Origin: a bacterium 1XD42-54
GTDB lineage: Bacteria; Bacillota; Clostridia; Lachnospirales; Lachnospiraceae
Direction: 5' to 3'
NCBI GenBank assembly: GCA_003612585.1
Contig: RAZH01000002.1
Coordinates: forward strand, 124,001 to 188,000
DNA: 64,000 bases
Shown: piece by piece, positions 27,137 to 37,021 of the stretch
Numbering within the stretch: the stretch's first letter is position 1
How the letters are laid out: the number at the start of each line of letters is the position of its first letter
Program-made: the position numbers and the translations under genes
The notes under the pieces: generated by a model
Seen by the model: only the letters and a program-made list of their open reading frames with translations
Database searches by the model: none
Told to the model about the DNA's origin: nothing

Positions 27137-28653
27137 TGGCAAAGGTAATTATGGTGCAGGGCACAATGTCGAATGTAGGCAAGAGCGTGGTGGCGGCAGG
27201 ACTTTGCCGGATTTTCCGACAAGATGGCTACAAGGTGGCGCCGTTTAAATCCCAGAATATGGCTCTCAATTCTTTTATCACGAAAGAGGGCCTGGAAATG
27301 GGACGCGCACAGGTGATGCAGGCAGAAGCCGCAGGAACGGAACCGTGTGTGGCCATGAATCCCATTCTTCTGAAGCCGACGAATGATACCGGCTCCCAGG
27401 TCATTGTAAATGGAGAAGTGCTGGGAACAATGAATGCCCGCGATTATTTTAAAATGAAAAAATCACTGGTGCCGGAGGTTATGAAGGCGTACCGTAAACT
27501 GGAAGAGCAATATGACATTATTGTAATTGAAGGCGCGGGAAGCCCGGCAGAGATTAACCTGAAGCAGGACGATATTGTGAATATGGGAATGGCGAAGATG
27601 GCAAATGCGCCGGTGCTTCTGGTCGGAGACATTGACCGGGGAGGCGTGTTCGCACAGCTTTACGGTACAGTGGCACTTCTGGAGGAGGACGAGCGTCGGC
27701 TCATTAAGGGGCTGATTATCAATAAATTCCGGGGAGATAAAACAATCCTGGAGCCAGGGGTAGGGATGCTGGAGAAGCTGACGCAGCTTCCGGTTCTCGG
27801 TGTGACACCATATCTTCCAGTAAGTCTTGAGGATGAGGACAGTCTGAGTGAACGACTGGAAGGCAGGACAGATACACAGACGGTCAGTCTGCTTGATCTC
27901 GCAGTGATTCGGCTGCCTCGTATTTCCAATTTTACAGACTTTAATGTGTTCGAAGGAATCAGCGGTGTCTCTGTGCGTTACGTTTCCGCAGCGCATCAGC
28001 TTGGAAATCCTGATTTGATTCTTTTGCCTGGAACGAAGAATACCATGCGTGATCTGCTGTGGATGCGCCAGAATGGTCTGGAGGCATCTGTATTGAAGGC
28101 GCATAAGGCAGGCAGCGTTGTTTTTGGCATCTGTGGAGGGTATCAGATGCTGGGCCGTCAGATTTCTGATCCGGAAGGTGTGGAGGAAGGCGGAAGCATC
28201 CGTGGAATGGGTCTTCTCGATGCGGAGACTGTTTTTGAACCGGAAAAAGCCAGAACGCGCGTGGAAGGACATATTCTGCCTGTTGACGGAATTTTGGAAC
28301 CACTGTCTCACACGGCAGTTGCCGGGTATGAGATTCATATGGGACGCACCGTAATCGGGGATGGGACAAAGCCGTTTACAGAAATTGAAAATAGTATCAC
28401 AGGAGAGCGCAAGCAGGAAGGAGCCTGCGGGAAAAATGTATACGGCTCCTATCTGCATGGGATTTTTAATCAGGAAGAGGTGGCTGTCCGTGTGGTACGG
28501 GCACTTGCGAGGGCCAAAGGAATTACGGAAGAAATGGGCATGGAGATGGATTTTGCCTCCTTTAAAGAAACGCAGTATGATCTGCTTGCAGAAGGACTGC
28601 GGGCGCACCTCGATATGAAACGGATTTACGGGATTCTGGAAGAAGGCGTATAA
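27136..28653 (+). CDS. cbiP: Cobyric acid synthase (glutamine-hydrolysing)
   Basis: 505 residues. The N-terminal dethiobiotin-synthetase-like ATPase domain opens with [20 protein letters not shown]; the C-terminal glutamine amidotransferase domain carries the nucleophile Cys333 in [10 protein letters not shown] and a late His in YLHGIF. It amidates positions b, d, e and g of adenosylcobyrinic acid a,c-diamide. The start overlaps the cobD stop by one nt, indicating coupling. Equivalent to cobQ of the aerobic nomenclature. Confidence 0.95.
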   Translation: MAKVIMVQGTMSNVGKSVVAAGLCRIFRQDGYKVAPFKSQNMALNSFITKEGLEMGRAQVMQAEAAGTEPCVAMNPILLKPTNDTGSQVIVNGEVLGTMNARDYFKMKKSLVPEVMKAYRKLEEQYDIIVIEGAGSPAEINLKQDDIVNMGMAKMANAPVLLVGDIDRGGVFAQLYGTVALLEEDERRLIKGLIINKFRGDKTILEPGVGMLEKLTQLPVLGVTPYLPVSLEDEDSLSERLEGRTDTQTVSLLDLAVIRLPRISNFTDFNVFEGISGVSVRYVSAAHQLGNPDLILLPGTKNTMRDLLWMRQNGLEASVLKAHKAGSVVFGICGGYQMLGRQISDPEGVEEGGSIRGMGLLDAETVFEPEKARTRVEGHILPVDGILEPLSHTAVAGYEIHMGRTVIGDGTKPFTEIENSITGERKQEGACGKNVYGSYLHGIFNQEEVAVRVVRALARAKGITEEMGMEMDFASFKETQYDLLAEGLRAHLDMKRIYGILEEGV

Positions 28654-28673
28654 GAAAAAGGAGGAAACAGAAC

Positions 28674-29327
28674 ATGAAGGACATAACATGGAAAGAAATC
28701 GAGCATATCGGACCAATGGAGATAGAGCGCCGCAGCTTTGAAATGATCTCTGAGGAAGCGGGGGACCGTATTCCCGAGGACGAGCGGGCAATGATTATCA
28801 AACGGGTCATTCATACGTCGGCAGATTTTGACTATATTGATCAGCTGCGCTTTTCCGATGGTGCAGTAAAAAAAGCACAGGCTGCCCTGCGGGCCGGCGC
28901 GTGGATTATTACAGATACGATGATGGCATTTTCCGGAATTAATAAAAAAAGCCTTCAGCTGTGCGGCGGTGAGGCACACTGTTTCATCGGAGATGAAGAC
29001 GTGGCCAGAGAAGCAAAAAGCCGTGGCGTGACGAGGGCTTCCGTATGTGTGGACAAAGCTGCAGCGCTGGGCAAACCAGTAATCTATGCGGTAGGAAATG
29101 CACCGACGGCCCTGCTTCGCCTGTATGAGCTGATTCAAAAGGGAACCTTTTGTCCGGAGCTTGTAATCGGCGTGCCGGTCGGCTTTGTCAATGTCGTACA
29201 GTCCAAAGAGCTGATTATGCAGACAGACGTACCGTACATCGTAGCGCGCGGCCGCAAAGGAGGCAGCAACGTGGCAGCAGCAATCTGCAACGCCTTACTG
29301 TACCAATTGGACGGCAGCCGCGTGTAA
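28674..29327 (+). CDS. cbiC: Cobalt-precorrin-8 methylmutase
   Basis: 217 residues, full length. The catalytic His is in VIHTSADFD (His47), with DTMMAFSGI and VGVPVGFVNVVQSKE further on. It moves the C11 methyl to C12 to give cobyrinic acid. AAGGAGG precedes the ATG. It sits between cbiP and the cobC-cbiD fusion. Confidence 0.94.
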   Translation: MKDITWKEIEHIGPMEIERRSFEMISEEAGDRIPEDERAMIIKRVIHTSADFDYIDQLRFSDGAVKKAQAALRAGAWIITDTMMAFSGINKKSLQLCGGEAHCFIGDEDVAREAKSRGVTRASVCVDKAAALGKPVIYAVGNAPTALLRLYELIQKGTFCPELVIGVPVGFVNVVQSKELIMQTDVPYIVARGRKGGSNVAAAICNALLYQLDGSRV

Positions 29328-29390
29328 TATGGGGCGTCCCGCTTAACATATTTCAAAAACACCTCATTTTTGCGAAAGGAGTCCACGAGA

Positions 29391-31355
29391 ATGCAGATCT
29401 ATCTGATACGGCACGGAAGCACAGCCGGAAACCTGGAACACCGCTACGTCGGGACAACAGACGAAGAATTGACGCAGGATGCGTGTCAGGAACTTCGGCT
29501 TGCGCGAGGAAAATTTCCGGTACCGGACGTCGTGTTTACGAGCCCTTTGAGACGTTGTGTACAGACTGCGGGGATTTTGTTTCCCGAAGCATCCAAAGAG
29601 GTAGTCTTTGATCTGAAAGAATGTGAATTTGGCGCATTTGAGTATAAGAATTATAAAGAGCTGCAGGGCAATGAGGCGTATCAGAGCTGGATAGACAGCG
29701 GAGGGACGGCTGCATTTCCGGGGGGAGAAAGCCGGGAAGAATTCAGCAAAAGATGCTGCAAGGCTTTTGAAACAGCCTGCTTTGATGCGCTTCGTAAAAA
29801 ATACGACACGGCAGTTTTTGTTGTGCACGGCGGAACGATCATGGCTGTCATGGAGCAGTATGCAAGGCCATCCAGGGACTATTTTGACTGGCAGGTAAAA
29901 AACGGATGTGGGTTTTCTTGTGAGGTGTGCTTTGCGGACGTAAACGAAAACTGTGAGGCAAAAGAGCCGATGCACACGATAAATCCGGGTGACGGCAGAC
30001 TGTATCTGAAACAGATTGATTTTCTTTCCTGTGAGGCGAATGAGAAGGATCGAATTGGCGTTGAAGATTTGTTCGTGATGAAGAAGGATAAGAAGCTTCG
30101 ATGCGGCTATACGACAGGAAGCTGCGCGGCTGCGGCGGCAAAGGCGGCAGTATGGATGCTGCTGACAGGACAGATCTGCGAGCGGGCGGAGATTGCGACG
30201 CCAAAAGGAATTGTTCTGCGCCTGCCTGTTGTGGAGCAGCATATTTCGGGAGAGAATGCTGTCTGCGCTGTGCGAAAATACGGCGGGGATGATCCGGATG
30301 CGACAGACGGGGCGCTCATTTATGCGCAGGCAGAAAAAATGAAACTGCCGCTTGGCGAAGGGGCGGATAGGAACGACATTTCGGGAGCCTGCCGGGATGG
30401 AGACGGGGAACGTCATGCAGGCAAAATGATGCACAAAGCGCGTGTGTCCATCGACGGCGGAACGGGTGTCGGACGCGTGACAAAGCCGGGACTGGAGCAG
30501 CCGGTCGGTGCAGCGGCGATCAACCGTGTGCCGCGTGAAATGATCGAGCGGGAGGTTGAGGCAGTATGCCGCAACTGCTCCTATGGCGGAGGGATTCGGA
30601 TTACGATTTCTGTGCCGTCCGGTGTGGAGCTTGCAAAAAGAACCTTTAATCCGCACATTGGAATTGTGGACGGGATTTCCATTCTCGGTACGAGCGGAAT
30701 CGTGGTTCCTATGAGCGAGGAGGCATTGATTGCCAGCATACGCGTGGAGATGAAGCAGAAGGTAGAAAACGGCGCGCAGTATCTGTTGATTACACCGGGA
30801 AATTATGGGGCGGATTTTATTCGCAGAAAAGAGCTTTCGGGGGCGCTGGATGCAGAGCACTCGATGAAATGCAGCAATTACGTCGGTGAGACGTTGGATA
30901 TGGCGGTTTCACTCGGTGCGAAAGGAATTTTATTTGTTGCGCATATCGGAAAATTTATTAAGGTTTCAGGCGGCATCATGAATACGCATTCTGCACAGGC
31001 AGATTGCAGGGCGGAGCTTATTACAGCTCAGACGTTGCGTGCGCTGAAAAAATATAATTCAGAAAAAGCGTTACTGGAAACATCAGAGATAACGGCCCTC
31101 GCCGCGCAGCTTCTTGCAGCAAATACAACGGAGGAAGCGGTCGGAATTTTACAGGAGAAAAATCTGTTGAAAGACGTGATTATAGAAACTCTGGGACGCA
31201 TTCATTATCATTTGCAGAAACGCTGTCAGGGGATGCTTGAAACAGAGGTGATTCTTTTTTCAAATCAGTATGGATATCTGGGTGAAACCGAAGGCGCGCA
31301 GTGCATGATGGAAAAAGTGATGGAACAGACAAAGAACAGCGAAAAGCTGACATAA
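29391..31355 (+). CDS. Fusion of alpha-ribazole phosphatase-like domain and CbiD
   Basis: 654 residues. Residues 1 to about 195 are a histidine phosphatase (RHGSTAGN at the N-terminus, SPLRRCVQTA, and the second His in FVVHGGTIMAV), the CobC family that removes phosphate from alpha-ribazole phosphate or adenosylcobalamin phosphate. Residues about 235-640 are CbiD, cobalt-precorrin-5B C1-methyltransferase (LRCGYTTGSCAAAAAKAA, RVTKPGLEQPVGAAAIN, HIGKFIKVSGGIMNTHS). A short linker of about 40 residues joins them. Start at 29391 by AAAGGAG 8 nt upstream. The two activities are at opposite ends of the pathway, so the fusion probably reflects co-expression rather than channelling. Confidence 0.9.
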   Translation: MQIYLIRHGSTAGNLEHRYVGTTDEELTQDACQELRLARGKFPVPDVVFTSPLRRCVQTAGILFPEASKEVVFDLKECEFGAFEYKNYKELQGNEAYQSWIDSGGTAAFPGGESREEFSKRCCKAFETACFDALRKKYDTAVFVVHGGTIMAVMEQYARPSRDYFDWQVKNGCGFSCEVCFADVNENCEAKEPMHTINPGDGRLYLKQIDFLSCEANEKDRIGVEDLFVMKKDKKLRCGYTTGSCAAAAAKAAVWMLLTGQICERAEIATPKGIVLRLPVVEQHISGENAVCAVRKYGGDDPDATDGALIYAQAEKMKLPLGEGADRNDISGACRDGDGERHAGKMMHKARVSIDGGTGVGRVTKPGLEQPVGAAAINRVPREMIEREVEAVCRNCSYGGGIRITISVPSGVELAKRTFNPHIGIVDGISILGTSGIVVPMSEEALIASIRVEMKQKVENGAQYLLITPGNYGADFIRRKELSGALDAEHSMKCSNYVGETLDMAVSLGAKGILFVAHIGKFIKVSGGIMNTHSAQADCRAELITAQTLRALKKYNSEKALLETSEITALAAQLLAANTTEEAVGILQEKNLLKDVIIETLGRIHYHLQKRCQGMLETEVILFSNQYGYLGETEGAQCMMEKVMEQTKNSEKLT

Positions 31356-31411
31356 AAATTCCGGCAGGCATCAAAACAGATGCAGGGCCGCAGGCATACA
31401 GGAGGATGAAA

Positions 31412-32101
31412 ATGGCAGGAATATTATATGGCGTGGGCGTGGGCCCGGGCGATCCGGAATATATGACGCTGAAAGCGGTACGGCTCATCCGGGAAAATGA
31501 GGTGATTGCGGTACCGGGTGCTGTTGCGCAGGAGACGGTTGCATACCGGATTGCAGTGCAGGCAGTTCCGGAGCTGGCAGATAAGGAACTCCTTGCAGTT
31601 ATGATGCCGATGACGCATGACAAAGATGCGCTGGAGCAAGGACACAGGGAGGCTGCGGATGCGGTGGAGCGGTATTTGAAGCAGGGGAAAAATGTTGTGT
31701 TTCTCACCCTGGGAGATCCCACCGTTTATTCGACTTATCTGTATGTTCAGAAACGTATTGAAGACAGAGGCTATGCTACGGAGCTGGTGAGCGGGATTCC
31801 GTCTTTTTGCGCTGCGGCTGCCAGAGCAAATATATCTTTGGTGGAGTGGAGCGAGCGGCTCCATGTGCTTCCGGCAGCTCATATGCCAGAGGATGCACTT
31901 GACCAGCCGGGCAATTATATTCTGATGAAGTCAGGCAAACGGATGGGGCAAGTAAAGGAAATATTGAAGAAAAGCGGCCGGGATGTGGTGATGGTGGAAA
32001 ACTGTGGCATGGAAACGGAACAGGTTTATCACGGTGTGGACGAAATTCCGGATACGGCGGGCTATTATTCGCTGATCATTGCAAAGGAGGCAAGAAAATG
32101 A
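31412..32101 (+). CDS. cbiL: Cobalt-precorrin-2 C20-methyltransferase
   Basis: 229 residues, SAM-dependent tetrapyrrole methylase fold. YGVGVGPGDPEYMTLKAV at the N-terminus, FLTLGDPTVYSTY and GIPSFCAAAARANI place it with CbiL. It methylates C20 of cobalt-factor II/precorrin-2. GGAGG six nt before 31412 decides the start over an ATG at 31406. The stop overlaps cbiF by 4 nt (ATGA). Confidence 0.92.
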   Translation: MAGILYGVGVGPGDPEYMTLKAVRLIRENEVIAVPGAVAQETVAYRIAVQAVPELADKELLAVMMPMTHDKDALEQGHREAADAVERYLKQGKNVVFLTLGDPTVYSTYLYVQKRIEDRGYATELVSGIPSFCAAAARANISLVEWSERLHVLPAAHMPEDALDQPGNYILMKSGKRMGQVKEILKKSGRDVVMVENCGMETEQVYHGVDEIPDTAGYYSLIIAKEARK

Positions 32102-32880
32102 TTCATTTTGTAGGAGCAGGAAGCGGCGCGGCTGATCTGATTACCGTGAGGGGAAAAAAGCTTCTGGAGCAGGCGGATGTGATTATCTATGCAGGGTCCC
32201 TGGTTAATCCGGAACTGCTGGAGGATAAAAAAGAGGACTGTGTGGTATATGACAGTGCCAGGATGACACTGGAAGAGGTCTTTTCAGTCATGAAGGAGAC
32301 GGAGGCGAAAGGACTTACAACAGTGCGTTTGCATACCGGGGACCCGTGCATTTACGGTGCAATCCGTGAGCAGATGGATTTGTTGGATAAAGCGGGGATT
32401 GTATATGATTACTGTCCCGGTGTCAGCGCATTTTGCGGTGCAGCCTCGGCGCTGAATCTGGAATATACTCTGCCGGGAATTTCGCAGACCGTGATTATCA
32501 CGCGAATGGCGGGGCGGACACCGGTGCCGGAGCGTGAAGAGATCGCGAAGCTTGCATCCCATGGTGCGACAATGGTTATTTTTCTCAGTACCGGGATGCT
32601 GGAACAGCTTACACAGCGGTTGCTTGCAGGCGGCTATCAAAAAGAGACTCCGGCGGCCATTGTCTATAAAGCAACGTGGCCGGACGAGCGCAGTTATACG
32701 TGTACGGTCGAGACGCTGGCTCAGTGTGCAAAGGAGCATAATGTGACCAAGACCGCGCTTATTATTGTGGGAGATACGGTGGCCCAGGCCGGATACAACC
32801 GTTCAGAGCTTTACCATCCTGCGTTTTCGACAGAGTTCCGTAATGCTTCTGTGCGCAGAGAGGAAGAAGCGTGCAGGTGA
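32098..32880 (+). CDS. cbiF: Cobalt-precorrin-4 C11-methyltransferase
   Basis: 260 residues, tetrapyrrole methylase. IHFVGAGSGAADLITVRGKKLL, YAGSLVNPELL, LHTGDPCIYGAIREQMD and CPGVSAFCGAASAL are the CbiF/CobM landmarks. It methylates C11. It is translationally coupled to cbiL (ATGA overlap) and its end overlaps the cbiG start. Confidence 0.94.
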   Translation: MIHFVGAGSGAADLITVRGKKLLEQADVIIYAGSLVNPELLEDKKEDCVVYDSARMTLEEVFSVMKETEAKGLTTVRLHTGDPCIYGAIREQMDLLDKAGIVYDYCPGVSAFCGAASALNLEYTLPGISQTVIITRMAGRTPVPEREEIAKLASHGATMVIFLSTGMLEQLTQRLLAGGYQKETPAAIVYKATWPDERSYTCTVETLAQCAKEHNVTKTALIIVGDTVAQAGYNRSELYHPAFSTEFRNASVRREEEACR

Positions 32881-33932
32881 GAAAAATAGGCATCGCTGCG
32901 TTTACAGACAAAGGCAGGGCGTTGGCAGAGCAGATCAGTCTTAGGTTGAGTGAAGACACGGAAATTCTGTGGTATCAGGAACATTTAAAAAGCTGGTGTG
33001 CGGACTGTTTTGCGCAGGCTTCAGGAATATTGTTCATCGGGGCGTGCGGAATTGCGGTACGAACCATTGCACCTTTTCTGAAAAGTAAGACAACAGATCC
33101 GGCCGTTCTGGTGATGGATGAAAAGGGACAGTTTGTGATCTCGCTTCTTTCGGGGCATCTTGGAGGTGCAAATGAGCTCACAGCGGAGATTGCAGAGCTG
33201 ACCGGCGCTGTGCCGGTGATCACGACAGCCTCGGATGTCAATGGAAAAACGGCAGTCGATGTTCTGGCGAAAAAGAACGGTTTGAAAATTGGGTCCATGT
33301 CAGATGCAAAAAAAATGGCTGCCGCGATTGTGCGGGGCGAGCAGGTGGGCATTTGGTGCAGCGGACAGACGGAGGGGAAACTTCCGGAGGAGTTTGTTTT
33401 GCTGGAAAGTCTTGAAAATATCTCGCATACTGCGGTTGAACATCTTTTGTGGATTTCAGAGCAGCTTCCGCAAAAGGCGGAGTTGCAAACGCATCTGTCC
33501 GGGCGGGCGGGAATCGTTTTGCATTTGATCCCGAGGAACGTTGTGCTTGGAATTGGATGTCGCAGGAATAAAACAGAGGAAGAGATTATTCATGAAGTGT
33601 CCCGCGTTCTGGAGGAGGAAAGTATACCGGAGGAAGCGCTTGTGGGTGCGGCGTCGATAGACCTTAAAAAAGAAGAACAAGGGATTTTGGCACTCTGTAA
33701 GCGTTATGGGATTTCGTTTACTACGTACACGGCAAACGAGCTTGCGCAGGCCGAAGGAGAGTTTGAACCGTCGGAGTTTGTGAAAAGAACAACAGGCGTA
33801 GACAACGTGTGTGAGCGGGCGGCACTGCTCGCAGCGGGCAAAAATGCGCGACTGATCCGGAAAAAATATGCCGCAAACGGCATAACGGTAGCACTTGCCG
33901 TACGGGAATGGAAGATCAGCTTTGAAAAATAA
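32871..33932 (+). CDS. cbiG: Cobalt-precorrin-5A hydrolase
   Basis: 353 residues: an N-terminal/central CbiG domain (IGACGIAVRTIAPFLKSKT, LSGHLGGANELTAEIA) and a C-terminal CobE-like domain (LGIGCRRNKTEEEI, SEFVKRTTGVDNVCERAAL). It opens the delta-lactone of cobalt-precorrin-5A, releasing acetaldehyde, ahead of CbiD. GTG start at 32871 with AGGA 6 nt upstream; a GTG at 32877, which would give a 4-nt overlap with cbiF, is a close alternative. Confidence 0.93.
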   Translation: MQVRKIGIAAFTDKGRALAEQISLRLSEDTEILWYQEHLKSWCADCFAQASGILFIGACGIAVRTIAPFLKSKTTDPAVLVMDEKGQFVISLLSGHLGGANELTAEIAELTGAVPVITTASDVNGKTAVDVLAKKNGLKIGSMSDAKKMAAAIVRGEQVGIWCSGQTEGKLPEEFVLLESLENISHTAVEHLLWISEQLPQKAELQTHLSGRAGIVLHLIPRNVVLGIGCRRNKTEEEIIHEVSRVLEEESIPEEALVGAASIDLKKEEQGILALCKRYGISFTTYTANELAQAEGEFEPSEFVKRTTGVDNVCERAALLAAGKNARLIRKKYAANGITVALAVREWKISFEK

Positions 33933-33957
33933 GCAGTATGTAAGTAGAATGCAAAGA

Positions 33958-33979
33958 TAAGTTTGGATTAAGTTTGGAT
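33958..33979 (+). repeat. Tandem 11-nt direct repeat before cbiH
   Basis: TAAGTTTGGAT occurs twice in a row in the 80-nt gap between cbiG and cbiH. No function can be assigned. Confidence 0.8.
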
Positions 33980-34012
33980 AAGGAAATCGTATATAAAAAC
34001 GGAGGATAAGCT

Positions 34013-34744
34013 TTGAAAAAGAGAGTGTATGTGATCGGAATGGGGCCGGGGGAACCGGAGATGATGTGTGTGAAAGCAGACCGGATTTTGCGGGAATGCG
34101 ATACAATTATTGGGTACACCGTTTACGTGAATCTGCTGAGGGAGGCTTATCCCGGAAAAGAATTTTTGACAACGCCGATGACCCAGGAGGCGAAGCGCTG
34201 CGAGATGGCTTTTGAGGAGGCTGCAAAGGGAAAAAAAGTTGCCATGGTTTGCAGCGGGGATGCCGGCGTGTATGGTATGAGCGGGCTGATGCTGGAGATC
34301 GGTGCGAGCTATCCGGAAATCGAAGTAGAGGTTGTTTCGGGCGTGACGGCAGCTTTAAGCGGTGGCGCAGTACTTGGCGCGCCGCTGACGCATGATTTTG
34401 CAGTGATCAGTCTGAGCGACCGACTCACTCCGTGGGATAAAATTGAGAAAAGGCTTGCGTGTGCGGCAGAAGCAGACTTTTCTATTTGCCTTTACAACCC
34501 TTCGAGTAAGGGGCGTCCTGATTATCTGAAGCGGGCCTGTGATATTCTTTTGCAGTTTCTGCCAGAGGACCGTATCTGCGGGACTGTGGAAAACATCGGA
34601 AGGCAGGGAGAGACGGCAAAGCTGTATACACTCGGACAGCTGCGGGACACAGAGGTAAACATGTTTACAACAGTATTCATCGGGAATTCCATGACAAAGG
34701 AAATCGGGGGACGTATGGTGACTCCAAGAGGTTATCGGATATGA
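34013..34744 (+). CDS. cbiH: Cobalt-precorrin-3 C17-methyltransferase
   Basis: 243 residues, tetrapyrrole methylase (YVIGMGPGEPEMMCVKAD, VCSGDAGVYGMSGLMLE, VSGVTAALSGGAVLGAPLTHDF). The last two motifs are typical of CbiH/CobJ, which methylates C17 with ring contraction. The start is TTG at 34013, fixed by GGAGG 7 nt upstream and by the family N-terminus. The stop overlaps the cbiJ-cbiE-cbiT fusion by 4 nt. Confidence 0.94.
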   Translation: MKKRVYVIGMGPGEPEMMCVKADRILRECDTIIGYTVYVNLLREAYPGKEFLTTPMTQEAKRCEMAFEEAAKGKKVAMVCSGDAGVYGMSGLMLEIGASYPEIEVEVVSGVTAALSGGAVLGAPLTHDFAVISLSDRLTPWDKIEKRLACAAEADFSICLYNPSSKGRPDYLKRACDILLQFLPEDRICGTVENIGRQGETAKLYTLGQLRDTEVNMFTTVFIGNSMTKEIGGRMVTPRGYRI

Positions 34745-36966
34745 CGGGAAAGAAAGTACTTGTTTTTGGCGGGACCGTCGAGGGCAGGCAGGTATCAGAT
34801 TTTCTGAGGGAAAAGGAAGTATTCCATATACTTTGCGTTGCAACTGAGTATGGAGAGGAAGTCTTGACTGCGGACAGGTATCTGGATATCCGGCAGGGAC
34901 GGCTGAATGTGATGCAGATGCGCGAGCTGATCCGACAAGAGGGGTTCTGCGCGGCAGTGGATGCGACACATCCGTACGCGGTGGAGGTTTCCAGAAACAT
35001 CAGGGAGGCCTGTGATCTGGAAAATCTGCGGTACCTGCGGTATCTCCGGTCCGGTCTGACGGAAGAAGGAAAAGAATCAGAAGCTGTGTATGTAGATTCA
35101 GCGGCCGAGGCAGCAATGTATCTTGAGACGCAGCAAGGCCCCATTTTTTTGACGACCGGAAGCAAGGAACTGCGAGCGTTTACCGAACACATTTCAGATA
35201 AGTCGCGACTTTTTGCAAGAGTACTGCCTGCTGCGCAGGTCATAGAATCCTGCCGTGCGCTTGGGCTTGAGGGAAAACAGATCTGTGGCATGCAGGGGCC
35301 TTTTTCGGCGGATATCAATGAAGCGATGATGCGTCAGGCCGGTTCACGGTTTCTGGTGACGAAGGATACAGGAATTTCCGGAGGATTTCCGGAAAAGGTG
35401 GAAGCTGCCAGAAGGCTTGGTGTTCAGATCGTAATGATTCGCAGACCACAGGAAGAGGGCTGCGGATGGGAAGAGATCAGAAATACGCTTGTGGAAATTG
35501 TGAAAGAAAGTACAGCATATATCGGGGCAACAGATCGTGTGGAACCAACAAAGAACGCAGGTGTGGAAGCAGTTACGGATGTACAGACAGTAGGCAAACC
35601 AGATCCGGAAACAGATATAGAAACGAATTTGGAAGTGGAAATAGAAACTAATTCGGGAATGGCTCCGGCGATGGAGAAGCGGACAATCAGCTGCATCGGT
35701 ATCGGGATGGGGACGCTGGATACCCTGACGCATGAGGGAGCAGAACGGATTCGCAGTGCAGACGTTTTGTTTGGCGCAAAACGGATTCTGGAAAGCGTTA
35801 GCCGGATGCCAGGACTGCTGCCTGGAGCTGACAGGCGGCAGGAACATACGCAGGGGGGCGTTGATGGAACATACGTATCTGATGTTCCGGTCATGGTAAC
35901 AGAATACAGCGGCAGTAAAATTGCGGCGTATCTTGACAGGCATCCGGAATATCGCCGCGTGGTTATTCTGATGTCCGGGGATGTTGGGTTTTACAGCGGG
36001 GCGCGCAGCATTCAGGAAGCCTTTCCAGGGGAAGCGGTTCATTTTTGCTGCGGTATTTCGTCAGTCATTTATTTTGCGTCCAGGATTCCTACCCCATGGC
36101 AGGATGCGAAGCTTGTGAGCGCGCACGGAAAAGCGTTTTCCGTACTGAATCATGTGAGACGCTATCCGAAGCTGATTCTGCTGGTTGGCGGGCCAGAAGA
36201 TGTGGAGCAGATCTGCAAAGAGCTGCAACATGCAGGACAAGGGCAGATCCGGGTGACAGTTGGAACAAATTTGTCTTATCCGGAGGAAAAGATTGAACAG
36301 GGGGCTCCGGAGGACTTTTTATCCTGCAAAACAAAAGGGCTCCATATTCTGATGCTGGAAAATCCGGATGCATCGTATATTCTTACGCCGGGCATTCCGG
36401 ATGAAGCGTTTATTCGCGGTAAGGTTCCGATGACAAAAGAGGAAATCAGGGTTCTTTCGATTGCGAAGCTGAGACTTGTAGAAGACGCAGTGGTTTATGA
36501 TGTGGGAGCAGGAACCGGTTCTGTATCGGTAGAGATTGCAAGGCTGTGCACACAGGGATATGTCTATGCGATAGAACAAAAGCCGGAGGGCATTGCGCTG
36601 ATTCGCGAAAATAGCCGGCGTATGTGTCTGTCAAATCTGATTCCGGTAGAGGGAACAGCCCCCCGGGCGCTTGAGGACTTGCCTGTACCGACCCATGCTT
36701 TTATCGGGGGAAGCTCGGGAAATATGCGACAGATTGTAGCGTGCCTGCTTGCCAGAAATCCGCAGATACGTATTGTGATTAATACGATCGCGCTGGAAAG
36801 CATTGCGGAAGTGATGGCGGTTTTAAAAGAGTTTGGGATTGCTGATGCGGATATTGTACAGGTAAGCGCGGCAAAAGCGAAGGTTTTGGGGCGTTATCAC
36901 ATGATGAACGCGCAGAATCCCGTTTCGATTATAGCTTTTGGTGGAAATAGCAGTATAACTTTTTGA
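34741..36966 (+). CDS. Triple fusion CbiJ-CbiE-CbiT
   Basis: 741 residues with three enzymes. About 1-258: cobalt-precorrin-6A reductase CbiJ (VLVFGGTVEGRQVSDFL, VDATHPYAVEVSRNI, KDTGISGGFPEK). About 259-312: an acidic, Thr/Glu-rich linker. About 313-520: CbiE, C5-methyltransferase (CIGIGMGTLDTLTHEGAE, LMSGDVGFYSGA). About 530-741: CbiT, C15-methyltransferase and C12-acetate decarboxylase (YDVGAGTGSVSVEIARL, FIGGSSGNMRQIV). CbiE-CbiT joining equals CobL; the added CbiJ gives three consecutive late ring steps in one chain. ATGA overlap with cbiH. Confidence 0.92.
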   Translation: MTGKKVLVFGGTVEGRQVSDFLREKEVFHILCVATEYGEEVLTADRYLDIRQGRLNVMQMRELIRQEGFCAAVDATHPYAVEVSRNIREACDLENLRYLRYLRSGLTEEGKESEAVYVDSAAEAAMYLETQQGPIFLTTGSKELRAFTEHISDKSRLFARVLPAAQVIESCRALGLEGKQICGMQGPFSADINEAMMRQAGSRFLVTKDTGISGGFPEKVEAARRLGVQIVMIRRPQEEGCGWEEIRNTLVEIVKESTAYIGATDRVEPTKNAGVEAVTDVQTVGKPDPETDIETNLEVEIETNSGMAPAMEKRTISCIGIGMGTLDTLTHEGAERIRSADVLFGAKRILESVSRMPGLLPGADRRQEHTQGGVDGTYVSDVPVMVTEYSGSKIAAYLDRHPEYRRVVILMSGDVGFYSGARSIQEAFPGEAVHFCCGISSVIYFASRIPTPWQDAKLVSAHGKAFSVLNHVRRYPKLILLVGGPEDVEQICKELQHAGQGQIRVTVGTNLSYPEEKIEQGAPEDFLSCKTKGLHILMLENPDASYILTPGIPDEAFIRGKVPMTKEEIRVLSIAKLRLVEDAVVYDVGAGTGSVSVEIARLCTQGYVYAIEQKPEGIALIRENSRRMCLSNLIPVEGTAPRALEDLPVPTHAFIGGSSGNMRQIVACLLARNPQIRIVINTIALESIAEVMAVLKEFGIADADIVQVSAAKAKVLGRYHMMNAQNPVSIIAFGGNSSITF

Positions 36967-37021
36967 CAAGATATGTTAGAATAAAAAGAGTACAAAATAC
37001 AGAATAAAGGAGTGCAGGATC

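Noticed and set aside
27463-28791. 442-codon open frame on the - strand across cbiP and cbiC
   Set aside because: It lies antisense to two clear cobalamin genes, has no ribosome site or family motif, and its composition (His/Arg/Cys/Ser-rich) is that of a shadow frame.
29364-30860. 498-codon open frame on the - strand across the phosphatase-CbiD gene
   Set aside because: Antisense shadow of a conserved enzyme; no domain text and no start signal.
36963-36996. TTGACA as a promoter for cbiA
   Set aside because: No -10 box at a workable distance; TAGAAT and TACAAA fall at spacings of 8 and 22.
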